Below are positions 13,448 to 20,538 of a stretch of 26,084 nucleotides of DNA, piece after piece. Every line of letters starts with the position of its first letter. Within the stretch, counting starts at the first letter, position 1. Origin of the DNA: JAGYLJ01 sp964383545 (GTDB lineage Bacteria > Patescibacteriota > Minisyncoccia > Phycocordibacterales > UBA12079); NCBI GenBank assembly GCA_964383545.1, contig CAYLHD010000008.1, forward strand, positions 1 through 26,084, given 5' to 3'. Position numbers and translations under genes: made by a program. A model generated the notes under the pieces. The model was given only the letters and a program-made list of their open reading frames with translations, was not told the origin of the DNA and did not search any database.

Positions 13448-13522
13448 TTGAAAATAGTGTATATTTATGGTGTTAAATTTATTAAAAAATCTAATTTAGT
13501 GGAGTAATTGATTAAAAAAAAT

Positions 13523-14506
13523 ATGTCTGAATATAATATCTTATTACCCTCAAAACCCAAAATAATAAAAGAAGATGGCTTCAAAGGTTTTTACCAGATT
13601 GATGGTTTTTACCCTGGTTATGGTCATACTATAGGAAACTCTTTAAGAAGGGTTATTCTTTCATCTTTATCTGGAACGGCTATTATTTCTGTTAAAATTA
13701 ATGATGTAAGTCATGAATTTTCAACAATCGATGGTATTAAAGAAGATGTTATCAGAATTTTACTTAATTTAAAGAAAGTTAGAATTAAACTTTTATCTGA
13801 TGAAGAACAAGTTCTTAAATTAAAAGTTAAAGGTATTAAAGATGTTACTGCTGGAGATATAGAAAAAACAGGTCAAGTTGAAATTTTAAATCCAAAACAA
13901 GAAATAGCTACATTGACTACAGCGAAAGCAGTTCTTGATATGGAGATAACAGTAAGAAAAGGTTTGGGTTATATCAGTAAAGAGACTTTACAAAAAGAAA
14001 TAACAGGAATTGGTACTATTGTTTTAGATGCTTCTTTTACACCCATTCGAAGAGCTAGTTATGAAGTAGAAAATATGAGAGTTGGTGATAGAACAGATTT
14101 TAACCGATTGAATATTTTTATTGAAACAGATGGGACAGTTATGCCTAAAGAAGCACTAGAGAAGTCAATTGAGATAATGGTTAAACAGTTAAAAGCTATT
14201 ATTGGTTTTGAAGAAGAAGAAGTTGAAATTTCAGAAGAAGAAATGAAAGGAGCAGAAAAGGAAAATGATAGCAAGGAAGATAAAGATACAGACACAGATT
14301 TTTTAAAAACTCGAATAGATACTTTACGTTTATCTCTAAGAACAATCAATGCACTTTCTGAAGAGAGTATTAGAACAGTGGGTGGGTTAGTTCGTAAGAG
14401 TGAAGATGATTTATTAGCTATTGATGGTTTAGGAGCTAAAGGTATTCAGGAAATAAAAAGGGCGCTTAGTGATTTTGGTGTTGTACTGAAACCAAGGAAT
14501 AAATAA
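13523..14506 (+). CDS. rpoA: RNA polymerase subunit alpha
   Basis: 327 aa. The alpha subunit nucleates RNA polymerase assembly and binds promoter elements and regulators. The N-terminal domain has YPGYGHTIGNSLRRVILSSL (about residues 29-48) and FTPIRRASYEVENMRVGDRTDFNRL; an acidic linker (about 235-255) joins the C-terminal domain (LSLRTINALSEESIRTVGGLVRKSEDDLLAIDGLGAKGIQEI), which is complete. I chose ATG 13523 (MSEYNILLPSKPKI) because related proteins begin at this point; a TTG at 13508 in the same frame is possible but lies only 3 nt from the GGAG at 13501-13504. Confidence 0.95.
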   Translation: MSEYNILLPSKPKIIKEDGFKGFYQIDGFYPGYGHTIGNSLRRVILSSLSGTAIISVKINDVSHEFSTIDGIKEDVIRILLNLKKVRIKLLSDEEQVLKLKVKGIKDVTAGDIEKTGQVEILNPKQEIATLTTAKAVLDMEITVRKGLGYISKETLQKEITGIGTIVLDASFTPIRRASYEVENMRVGDRTDFNRLNIFIETDGTVMPKEALEKSIEIMVKQLKAIIGFEEEEVEISEEEMKGAEKENDSKEDKDTDTDFLKTRIDTLRLSLRTINALSEESIRTVGGLVRKSEDDLLAIDGLGAKGIQEIKRALSDFGVVLKPRNK

Positions 14507-14516
14507 TTAAAGATAT

Positions 14517-14873
14517 ATGAGACACCATAATACTAACAGAAAATTCGGTAGATTTAGAAATCAAAGAAAAGCATTGCTAAGATCTTTGGCTATTTCCCTT
14601 ATTGAACACGAAGTTATTAAAACTACAGAAGCAAGAGCCAAAGAATTACGTCCTTATATTGAAAAGATTGTAACTAAAGGTAAAAATGATTCTGTCTGGT
14701 CAAGAAGATTGCTTAATTCCAAATTAGGTAGTGGTGGAGAGTCTTCTGTGAAGAAGATAATCGAAGTAATTTCACCCAAGTATAAAGATAGACAAGGTGG
14801 TTATACAAGAATTACGAAATTGGAGACACGACAGGGTGACGGTAGTCTAACTGTTCAAATTGAATTTGTTTAA
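14517..14873 (+). CDS. rplQ: Ribosomal protein bL17
   Basis: 118 aa, normal length. MRHHNTNRKFGRFRNQRKALLRSLAISLIEHEVIKTTEARAKELRPYIEKIVTKGK is the family signature; located near the peptide exit on the 50S subunit. It follows rpoA, as in most bacteria, with a 10-nt gap. Confidence 0.97.
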   Translation: MRHHNTNRKFGRFRNQRKALLRSLAISLIEHEVIKTTEARAKELRPYIEKIVTKGKNDSVWSRRLLNSKLGSGGESSVKKIIEVISPKYKDRQGGYTRITKLETRQGDGSLTVQIEFV

Positions 14874-14886
14874 TATTTTAAAAAAC

Positions 14887-15228
14887 ATGGAATATAATTT
14901 AGATGCAACAGGAGAAAAATTAGGAAGATTATCTACGAAAGTAGCTATTTTGTTAATGGGTAAGAATACTACTGATTTTCAGAAGAATGTAGTTGTTAAT
15001 GTTAAAGTAAATGTTAGTAATGTTTCAAAGCTAGATATTTCTAGTAAGAAAATGGATCAGAAAGAATACAGTAGTTATTCAGGTTACCCAGGAGGAAGAA
15101 AAGTAAGAAAAATGAAAGCGGTTGTTCAGAAAAAAGGGCAAGCAGAATTGGTAAGAAAAGCTGTTCGTGGGATGTTACCTGCAAATAAGCTAAGATCAGT
15201 AATAATGAAAAATTTAATAATAAAATAA
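14887..15228 (+). CDS. rplM: Ribosomal protein uL13, short form
   Basis: 113 aa against about 140 in most bacteria. DATGEKLGRLSTKVAILLMGKN (residues 6-27), SSYSGYPGGRK and the signature KAVRGMLPANKLRSVIMKNL are intact, but the C-terminal tail after LIIK (usually YxGxxHPHxxQxP) is missing, and the DxxGDxV segment after the first 30 residues is altered (KNVVVNVKVNVSN). ATG 14887 is chosen; an in-frame ATG at 14860 would overlap rplQ and add unconserved residues. Confidence 0.93.
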   Translation: MEYNLDATGEKLGRLSTKVAILLMGKNTTDFQKNVVVNVKVNVSNVSKLDISSKKMDQKEYSSYSGYPGGRKVRKMKAVVQKKGQAELVRKAVRGMLPANKLRSVIMKNLIIK

Positions 15229-15232
15229 GTTT

Positions 15233-15643
15233 ATGACCATAAAGAAAGCTACAAAAAAATATTTAGAGACAGTTGGTAGAAGGAAAACGGCTGTGGCTCG
15301 AGTTCGTATAACTGAGGCTGATAAAAGCACTTACGTTGTTAATGGTAAAAAACTATCTGAGTATTTTCCAACCAACGAATTACAAGGTATTGTTAAAGAT
15401 GCTTTGAAGATATCGAAGGTAGAAGCAAAGTTTACTGTTTCTGGTTTAGTAAAAGGTGGAGGAATTAATGCTCAAGCAGAAGCTTTTAGACATGGTATTT
15501 CTAGAGCTTTATTGATATTTGATGAAGAATCTAAAAAAACTCTTAAAAAAGCTGGTTTCTTAAAGAGAGATCCTAGAATGAAGGAAAGAAAGAAATTCGG
15601 TTTGAAAAAAGCTAGAAAGTCACCTCAGTGGAATAAACGATAA
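15233..15643 (+). CDS. rpsI: Ribosomal protein uS9
   Basis: 136 aa, normal length. TVGRRKTAVARVRI, the GGGINAQAEAFRHGISRALL segment and the C-terminal RDPRMKERKKFGLKKARKSPQWNKR are present; the terminal KR reaches the P-site tRNA anticodon. Last gene of the ribosomal block; rplM and rpsI are the usual pair (4 nt apart). Confidence 0.97.
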   Translation: MTIKKATKKYLETVGRRKTAVARVRITEADKSTYVVNGKKLSEYFPTNELQGIVKDALKISKVEAKFTVSGLVKGGGINAQAEAFRHGISRALLIFDEESKKTLKKAGFLKRDPRMKERKKFGLKKARKSPQWNKR

Positions 15644-15651
15644 AGTACAAT

Positions 15652-15675
15652 AAGTATCAAGTATTAAGTATTAAG
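15652..15675. repeat. Short tandem 7-mer repeat between rpsI and grpE
   Basis: AAGTATC, AAGTATT, AAGTATT, then AAG: three imperfect heptamer units just upstream of the grpE promoter. It could be a slippage-prone spacer; no function can be read from it. Confidence 0.6.
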
Positions 15676-15676
15676 T

Positions 15677-15705
15677 TTGAAAATTTTTAGTAAGTCTCCT
15701 ATAAA
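15677..15705 (+). promoter_or_regulatory. Promoter of grpE-dnaK-dnaJ
   Basis: TTGAAA (15677-15682), 17 nt, TATAAA (15700-15705). Transcription would begin near 15712, leaving a leader of about 27 nt that starts with a small hairpin (AACTTG 15709-15714, CAAGTT 15718-15723). I see no CIRCE operator and no HrcA gene, so heat-shock control by HrcA is not supported here. Confidence 0.6.
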
Positions 15706-15738
15706 TGGAACTTGTTTCAAGTTTTTATTTTTACATTT

Positions 15739-16338
15739 ATGATTGATGAACCTAAGGAAAATGAAAAGCAAGAAGATGAAGAGTTTAGCTCTGAAGATGA
15801 TGTTATCTTTGAATCTGAAGAGGATTTATCTGATACAGATGTTGTTAAAAAATTAAGAAATAGACTAAAACAAACTACTTCAGAAAAACAAGAATATTTA
15901 GATGGTTGGCAAAGAGCTAAGGCTGATCTTGTTAATGTTAAAAGAGAATTTGGCGAAGATAAAACTAAATTTATAGAATTTGCTAAAATGGATTTAGTTT
16001 CTCAACTTATTCCAGTTTTAGATAGCTTTGAAATGGCTTTTTGTGGTAATGATAAGATACAAGAAGAGATTATTCAGGAATGGTTAGTTGGTATGCGTCA
16101 TATCTATTCTCAACTTATATCTGTTTTGAGAGAAAATGGTGTGGAGCAGTCTGAATCTCTAGGTGAAAAATTTGATCATAATTTTCATACATCAGTGGGA
16201 GTAGTTAAAGTTGAAGATGAAAAAGCTGATGGTATAATAACTGAGGTTGTTCAGAAAGGATATTCTTTAAATGGAGTAATCATTAGACCAGCTAATGTAA
16301 AAGTTGGTGAATTTGGGAAAAAAGATGCAAAAACATAG
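15739..16338 (+). CDS. grpE: Nucleotide exchange factor GrpE
   Basis: 199 aa from ATG 15739; an in-frame ATG at 15712 falls at the predicted transcription start and adds a hydrophobic, unconserved stretch. GrpE dimers release ADP from DnaK. It has an acidic, disordered N-terminus (1-45), a long coiled coil with YLDGWQRAKADLVNVKREF, and a C-terminal beta domain (FDHNFHTSVGV... VVQKGYSLNGVIIRPANVKVGE). Normal length. First gene of the chaperone operon. Confidence 0.95.
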   Translation: MIDEPKENEKQEDEEFSSEDDVIFESEEDLSDTDVVKKLRNRLKQTTSEKQEYLDGWQRAKADLVNVKREFGEDKTKFIEFAKMDLVSQLIPVLDSFEMAFCGNDKIQEEIIQEWLVGMRHIYSQLISVLRENGVEQSESLGEKFDHNFHTSVGVVKVEDEKADGIITEVVQKGYSLNGVIIRPANVKVGEFGKKDAKT

Positions 16339-16391
16339 AACATTATTTTAGTGATTTATGTTTTCGTATTTTGATTATAAGCTAAGAAAGA

Positions 16392-16417
16392 CCCTAAACC
16401 ATTAATGAATGGTCGGG
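16392..16417 (+). promoter_or_regulatory. Hairpin in the grpE-dnaK gap
   Basis: CCC (16392-16394) with GGG (16415-16417), and ACCATT (16398-16403), loop AATG, AATGGT (16408-16413), with an asymmetric internal loop. It ends 13 nt before the dnaK ATG. No T run follows, so it is more likely an mRNA-stability or translation element, or a processing site, than a terminator. Confidence 0.35.
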
Positions 16418-16430
16418 CAAGAAAAATATT

Positions 16431-18398
16431 ATGTCAAAAATTTTAGGAATAGATTTAGGAACAACTAATTCAGCTATGGCCATCATGGAAGGTGGTGAGG
16501 CTAAGATTATAGAAAATGCTGAGGGTTCAAGGACTACTCCTTCGGTTGTAGCTGTTTCAAAGACCGGAGAAAGATTGGTAGGACAATTAGCCAGAAGACA
16601 AGCGGTAACTAACCCTAATAATACAGTTTTTGGTATTAAAAGGTTTATTGGTCATACCTATGATGGTAAAGAAGTTCAAAAAGATAAATCAGTTGTTCCC
16701 TATGAAATAAGTAAATCAACAACTAATGGAGTTGAAATAAAGATGGGTGATAAAACTTATCGACCTGAAGAAATTTCTGCCATGATTATTCAGAAACTGA
16801 AAACAGATGCTGAAGCTAAGTTAGGAGAGAAAATTACAGAAGCTGTCATTACTGTTCCAGCTTATTTCAACGATTCTCAAAGAAAAGCTACTAAGGATGC
16901 CGGTCAAATTGCTGGGTTGGAAGTGAAAAGAATTATTAATGAACCAACTGCTGCAGCTTTATCATACGGTTTTAATAAGAAAAATGATCAGCAAATTGTT
17001 GTTTTCGATTTCGGAGGAGGAACTTTTGATGTGTCTGTTCTGGAAGTGGGTGATGATACTGTTGAAGTTAAATCTACTGACGGTGATAGTCATATGGGAG
17101 GACAGGATATTGATCAGAAAATTATGCAATGGATAATTGCTGAATTTAAAAAAGATAGTGGTATTGATATTGGTAATGATTCTTTAGCTCTGCAAAGATT
17201 AGATGAATCAGCTGAAAAGGCTAAGTTAGAATTATCTACAGCCTCAGAAACAGAAATAAACATACCCTTCATTACTTCCGGAGCAGATGGTCCTAAACAT
17301 TTACTTTTAAAGATGTCACGGGCTAAATTGGATGAGCTAGCTGGAGAATATATTGACCGTTCAATCGAAATAACTAAAAGAGCAATAGAAGCTTCTCCAT
17401 TTGAAGTGGGTGATATTGATGAAATTATCATGGTAGGTGGACAAACTAGGATGCCTGCTATTCAAGAAGCTGTTAGAAAATTATTTGGTAAGGAACCTAA
17501 CCAGTCTATTAATCCAGATGAGGTAGTTGCTGATGGTGCAGCTATTCAAGCTGGAATCTTGCAAGGTGATGTTAAAGACGTGCTTCTCTTGGATGTTATT
17601 CCTTTATCATTGGGCATTGAGACCATGGGAGGAGTAGCTACTAAATTAATAGAGAAAAACACTACTATTCCAACATCTAAATCTCAAATATTTTCAACAG
17701 CTGCAGATAATCAGACTTCTGTAGAAATTCATGTGATTCAAGGTGAAAGACCTTTGGTAACTGATAATAAGAGTTTAGGTAGGTTTATCTTGGAAGGTGT
17801 GACTCCTGCTCCAAGAGGTATTCCTCAGGTTGAGGTTAGTTTTGATATTGATGCTAATGGAATTTTAAATGTAAAAGCGACTGATAAGGCTAGCGGTAAA
17901 GTTCAGTCTATAAGAATTGAAGCTAGTTCTGGTTTATCAGATGAAGATGTAGAAAAGATGAAAAAAGATGCTGAATTACATGCTGATGAAGACAAGAAGA
18001 AAAAAGAGACTATTGAAACTAAAAATATAGCGGAACAATTTATTCATACAGCAGAAAAAGCTTTAAAAGAAAATGAAGGTAAAATTTCTGATGAAGTTAA
18101 GAATGATGTGACTGCTAAGATAGAAGCCTCTAAACAAGTTAAAGACAGTGTTGATATTGAGGTTATTAAAAAAGCTAATGAAGACCTTTCTGCTGCTATG
18201 CAAAAGATTGGAGAAGAGGTTATGAAGAAAATGCAGGAAGAGCAAGCTAAACAAGCTCCTGCTGCTGGGGAAGAACCAAAAGAGGGTGAATCTAATTCAG
18301 ACGGAGAAGGAAATGTACACGATGCTGAATATAAGCCAGCTGATGAAGGAAGTACTTCAGAGGATGATGGAAATAAGACAGATGATAATAATAAATAA
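16431..18398 (+). CDS. dnaK: Chaperone DnaK (Hsp70)
   Basis: 655 aa, normal length. ATP-driven folding chaperone. Nucleotide-binding domain with GIDLGTTNSAMAIMEGG, INEPTAAALSYG, FDFGGGTFDVSVLEVG and MVGGQTRMP; the interdomain linker DVLLLDVIPLSLGIETMGG; a beta-sandwich substrate domain; a helical lid; and an acidic, flexible tail (DEGSTSEDDGNKTDDNNK). Works with GrpE upstream and DnaJ 2 nt downstream. Confidence 0.98.
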   Translation: MSKILGIDLGTTNSAMAIMEGGEAKIIENAEGSRTTPSVVAVSKTGERLVGQLARRQAVTNPNNTVFGIKRFIGHTYDGKEVQKDKSVVPYEISKSTTNGVEIKMGDKTYRPEEISAMIIQKLKTDAEAKLGEKITEAVITVPAYFNDSQRKATKDAGQIAGLEVKRIINEPTAAALSYGFNKKNDQQIVVFDFGGGTFDVSVLEVGDDTVEVKSTDGDSHMGGQDIDQKIMQWIIAEFKKDSGIDIGNDSLALQRLDESAEKAKLELSTASETEINIPFITSGADGPKHLLLKMSRAKLDELAGEYIDRSIEITKRAIEASPFEVGDIDEIIMVGGQTRMPAIQEAVRKLFGKEPNQSINPDEVVADGAAIQAGILQGDVKDVLLLDVIPLSLGIETMGGVATKLIEKNTTIPTSKSQIFSTAADNQTSVEIHVIQGERPLVTDNKSLGRFILEGVTPAPRGIPQVEVSFDIDANGILNVKATDKASGKVQSIRIEASSGLSDEDVEKMKKDAELHADEDKKKKETIETKNIAEQFIHTAEKALKENEGKISDEVKNDVTAKIEASKQVKDSVDIEVIKKANEDLSAAMQKIGEEVMKKMQEEQAKQAPAAGEEPKEGESNSDGEGNVHDAEYKPADEGSTSEDDGNKTDDNNK

Positions 18399-18400
18399 AT

Positions 18401-19459
18401 ATGTCTAAGGATTACTATAATATATTGGGAATTGATAAAAAAGCTACCAAAGTAGAAATAAAAAAAGCTTTTCATAAATTAGCTCATAAGTATCATCCTG
18501 ACAAAAAAGATGGAAATGAGGTTAAATTCAAAGAGGCAAGCGAAGCTTACTCTGTATTGTCAGATGAAAAAAAGAGGTCAGAATATGATGCTTACGGACA
18601 AGCTTTTGGGGGAAACAGCGGTGCTGGTCCTCAAGGTGGCTTTGGTGGTTTTAGTCAACAACAAGGACAAGGAGGTTTTGAATTTGATTTAGGAGATATC
18701 TTTGGTGATTTTTTTGGTGGAAGAAGCTCTGGTAAAAAAAGAGGAAGTGATATTTCTATCGATATAGAAGTGTCTTTTTCTGAAGCTGTTTTTGGTGTTG
18801 AAAGAAAAATTTTGATAACTAAAAATTCATTTTGTAAAAGTTGTAAAGGAACAGGAGCTAAAAAAGGATCTGAAATGGAAACTTGTCCTACCTGTAATGG
18901 TAATGGAAAGGTAAGAGAAACTAAACAATCTTTTTTTGGTTCATTTTCTAATGTTAGGGTTTGTGAAAAATGTCATGGAACGGGTAAAGTTTCCAAGGAA
19001 AAATGTAAGGACTGTCACGGAATGGGTATTCAAAGGAAGCAAGAAGAAATTAATGTTAAAATACCAGCTGGTATTAATAATGGTGAAATGATTCGTCTAA
19101 GTGGGGCCGGAGAGGCTGTAACTGGCGGTGTAGCTGGTGATTTATATATTAAGGTAAGAGTGACTCCTCACAAATATTTTAGGAAGGAAGGAGTTGATTT
19201 GAAAATGGATTTAGAGGTTAAACTTTCTGATGCTTTGCTAGGAGCTGAATATACAGTTGAGACTTTGGACGGAAAAATAAAGGTGAAAATTCCTAAAGGT
19301 GTTACCCATGGAGAAATGTTGAGAGTTCGTGGTAAGGGTGTACCTGTTAGTGAAATCCGGAGAGGTGACCTCTTTATTAAAATAAAGATTAAATTACCTA
19401 ATAAGCTTTCTAGAAAAGCTAAGCAACTTGTTGAAGATCTAAAAAAGGAAGGTATTTAA
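18401..19459 (+). CDS. dnaJ: Co-chaperone DnaJ (Hsp40)
   Basis: 352 aa. J domain with KYHPDKKDG (HPD motif near residue 33), a Gly/Phe-rich region with several GGF and QGQ repeats (about 65-115), and a zinc-binding domain with four CxxCxGxG motifs: CKSCKGTGA, CPTCNGNGK, CEKCHGTGK, CKDCHGMGI. Two C-terminal substrate-binding domains follow. Complete, slightly shorter than E. coli DnaJ. A nested palindromic repeat and T run about 45 nt downstream end the operon. Confidence 0.97.
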   Translation: MSKDYYNILGIDKKATKVEIKKAFHKLAHKYHPDKKDGNEVKFKEASEAYSVLSDEKKRSEYDAYGQAFGGNSGAGPQGGFGGFSQQQGQGGFEFDLGDIFGDFFGGRSSGKKRGSDISIDIEVSFSEAVFGVERKILITKNSFCKSCKGTGAKKGSEMETCPTCNGNGKVRETKQSFFGSFSNVRVCEKCHGTGKVSKEKCKDCHGMGIQRKQEEINVKIPAGINNGEMIRLSGAGEAVTGGVAGDLYIKVRVTPHKYFRKEGVDLKMDLEVKLSDALLGAEYTVETLDGKIKVKIPKGVTHGEMLRVRGKGVPVSEIRRGDLFIKIKIKLPNKLSRKAKQLVEDLKKEGI

Positions 19460-19502
19460 AAATCAGGAGGTCCATCTACCGATATTCTCTTGGTATAGTT
19501 TT

Positions 19503-19555
19503 AAAAATTCGGAGGTTCAACCCTGCCTGTCCGGTAGGCAGACTCCGAATTTTTT
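19503..19555 (+). terminator. Likely dnaJ-operon terminator made from palindromic repeat copy 4 with a nested hairpin
   Basis: Outer arms AAAAATTCGGAG (19503-19514) and CTCCGAATTTTT (19543-19554) pair over 12 bp and run into a T tract. Between them GGAGGTTCAACC of the repeat family is kept on the left, followed by a second hairpin, CTGCCT (19523-19528), seven bases, AGGCAG (19536-19541), and then CTCCGAAT. The outer element matches copy 1 (arm ATTCGGAGGTT) interrupted near its right arm. Confidence 0.7.
19507..19550. repeat. Palindromic repeat copy 4, interrupted by a 20-21 nt hairpin
   Basis: ATTCGGAGGTTCAACC (19507-19522) and CTCCGAAT (19543-19550) are the two parts of a copy-1-type element; the middle about 20 nt is itself an inverted repeat of a different sequence. 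Confidence 0.75.
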
Positions 19556-19597
19556 CTATTTTTACTTTTAGTATATATTTTGCTTGTAATTTTTTTG

Positions 19598-19606
19598 TGA
19601 TACAAT
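19598..19606 (+). promoter_or_regulatory. Extended -10 promoter of tyrS
   Basis: TGA-TACAAT (19598-19606), with a TTGCTT (19580-19585) 15 nt upstream as a possible -35. The ATG at 19619 follows after 12 nt, so the leader would be about 6 nt. Confidence 0.45.
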
Positions 19607-19618
19607 AAAAAGACTATT

Positions 19619-20030
19619 ATGCAAGTAAATACTGATGAAAAAGCTATAGATGAGGTGTTANNNNNNNNNNNNNNNNNNNNNNNNNNNNNNNNNNNNNNNN
19701 NNNNNNNNNNNNNNNNNNNNNNNNNNNNNNNNNNNNNNNNNNNNNNNNNNNNNNNNNNNNGCACAACAGGCTTTTGTTGATCAATTTCAAAATAAAAGTA
19801 TTCCAGATAATTTAGTAGAAAAAACAGGGACAACTGGTCTTGATTTATTAAATGTATTAGTGGAGATTGGTTTGGTAAGTTCAAAGAGTGAAGCTCGTAG
19901 AAAAATGGATGAAGGAGCTGTTAAATTAGATGAAGAGAAAATTACTGATCACAAATATCAGTTAAAATTTGGAGACAAGGAAGAAAAAATATTAAAATTA
20001 GGGAGAAAAATAGTAAAGTTATGCCGATAA
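19619..20030 (+). CDS. tyrS: Tyrosyl-tRNA synthetase, interrupted by an assembly gap
   Basis: Only the ends are visible. The first 14 codons (MQVNTDEKAIDEVL, 19619-19660) match the start of this family in related bacteria. After 100 N, 89 residues and a stop (19761-20030) show the TyrRS C-terminus: AQQAFVDQFQNKSIPDN, a linker, and an S4-type RNA-binding domain (LLNVLVEIGLVSSKSEARRKMDEGAVKLDEEKITD). The catalytic domain with the HIGH and KMSKS motifs is missing from view. TyrRS is about 400 aa, so roughly 300 residues (about 0.9 kb) are probably lost in the gap, and the N run does not keep the frame (412 nt between start and stop). It is therefore an assembly artefact, not a pseudogene. The assignment rests mainly on the C-terminus. 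Confidence 0.8.
19661..19760. other. Assembly gap (100 N)
   Basis: Exactly 100 N, the usual placeholder for a gap of unknown size. It falls inside tyrS; the true length is probably near 0.9 kb. Confidence 0.99.
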
Positions 20031-20176
20031 GTGATATTAAAAAAATGTTTAAATCATTTGTGAAATTTTGGTGGATGTCACCGGAGGCTATTTTTGAAAC
20101 TTACCAAGAAAAAAATGAGAGAGGTGATTCAGAAGCTACAACAAGTTTAAGTGTTTATAGAAGTTATTATAAGTAA
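20021..20176 (+). CDS. Small uncharacterised ORF, 51 aa, overlapping the tyrS stop
   Basis: ATG 20021 lies 7 nt before the tyrS TAA in another frame (overlap 10 nt) and the frame stays open to TAA at 20174-20176. The product begins MPISDIKKMFKSFVKFWWMS and ends SLSVYRSYYK; it has an aromatic, basic N-terminal half (possible amphipathic helix with FVKFWW) and a polar second half, with no signal peptide and no cysteine. No family is recognised. The overlap with the upstream stop and codon use like its neighbours favour a real, translationally coupled gene, but its small size leaves doubt. Confidence 0.5.
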   Translation: MPISDIKKMFKSFVKFWWMSPEAIFETYQEKNERGDSEATTSLSVYRSYYK

Positions 20177-20247
20177 TTGCAGGTGAGAATAATTTTAAAG
20201 ATTTTATATTTAAGATTATTGAGCTAAGAAATTTATATAAAGAATAA

Positions 20248-20275
20248 TTGACAATTATGGGGGTAAGTATATACT
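20248..20275 (+). promoter_or_regulatory. Promoter of mazEF
   Basis: TTGACA (20248-20253, full consensus), 16 nt, TATACT (20270-20275). Transcription would begin near 20282, about 11 nt before the mazE ATG. It is the strongest -35 in the window. Confidence 0.7.
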
Positions 20276-20286
20276 TATGTATATAC
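20267..20286. promoter_or_regulatory. Operator of mazEF
   Basis: Two copies of the self-complementary octamer GTATATAC (20267-20274 and 20279-20286) flank TTAT. They cover the -10 box and the start of transcription. MazE and MazE-MazF complexes repress their own promoter through palindromes in this position, so this is the likely operator. Confidence 0.65.
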
Positions 20287-20292
20287 ATTATT

Positions 20293-20538
20293 ATGGAAGC
20301 AAAAATTAAAAAATGGGGAAATAGTTTAGCTCTTAGGTTACCCAAAAAAACGGTTGATCTTTTGAATTTGAAAGAAAATTCCTTGGTAGGTTTTGATTAC
20401 GATAAAAATCAAATTATTATAAAACCAAAGGCGGAAGAAAAAGAATATTCTTTAGAAGAATTACTTGCTAAAGTTACTCCAGAAAATATTCATGAAGAAA
20501 TAGATTTTGGTAAACCTGTAGGTAAAGAGATATGGTAA
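20293..20538 (+). CDS. mazE: MazE-type antitoxin (AbrB/SpoVT fold)
   Basis: 81 aa from ATG 20293. The start at TTG 20248 is rejected because it is the -35 box itself. The N-terminal swapped-hairpin DNA-binding domain reads AKIKKWGNSLALRLPKKTVDLLNLKENSLVGFDYDKNQIIIKP (3-45 region), the hallmark of the family; the C-terminal tail (EEKEYSLEELLAKVTPENIHEEIDF...GKEIW) is acidic and ends in the FGxPxGKExW pattern that binds MazF. It overlaps the toxin start by 7 nt (TATGGTAA). Confidence 0.93.
   Translation: MEAKIKKWGNSLALRLPKKTVDLLNLKENSLVGFDYDKNQIIIKPKAEEKEYSLEELLAKVTPENIHEEIDFGKPVGKEIW

Noticed and set aside
18044..18475. Long minus-strand ORF antisense to dnaK and dnaJ
   Set aside because: Serine-rich antisense shadow of the acidic dnaK tail; no conserved features.
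19501..19884. Minus-strand ORF crossing the N run
   Set aside because: It exists only because N's are read through; it is antisense to tyrS and to the terminator hairpin.
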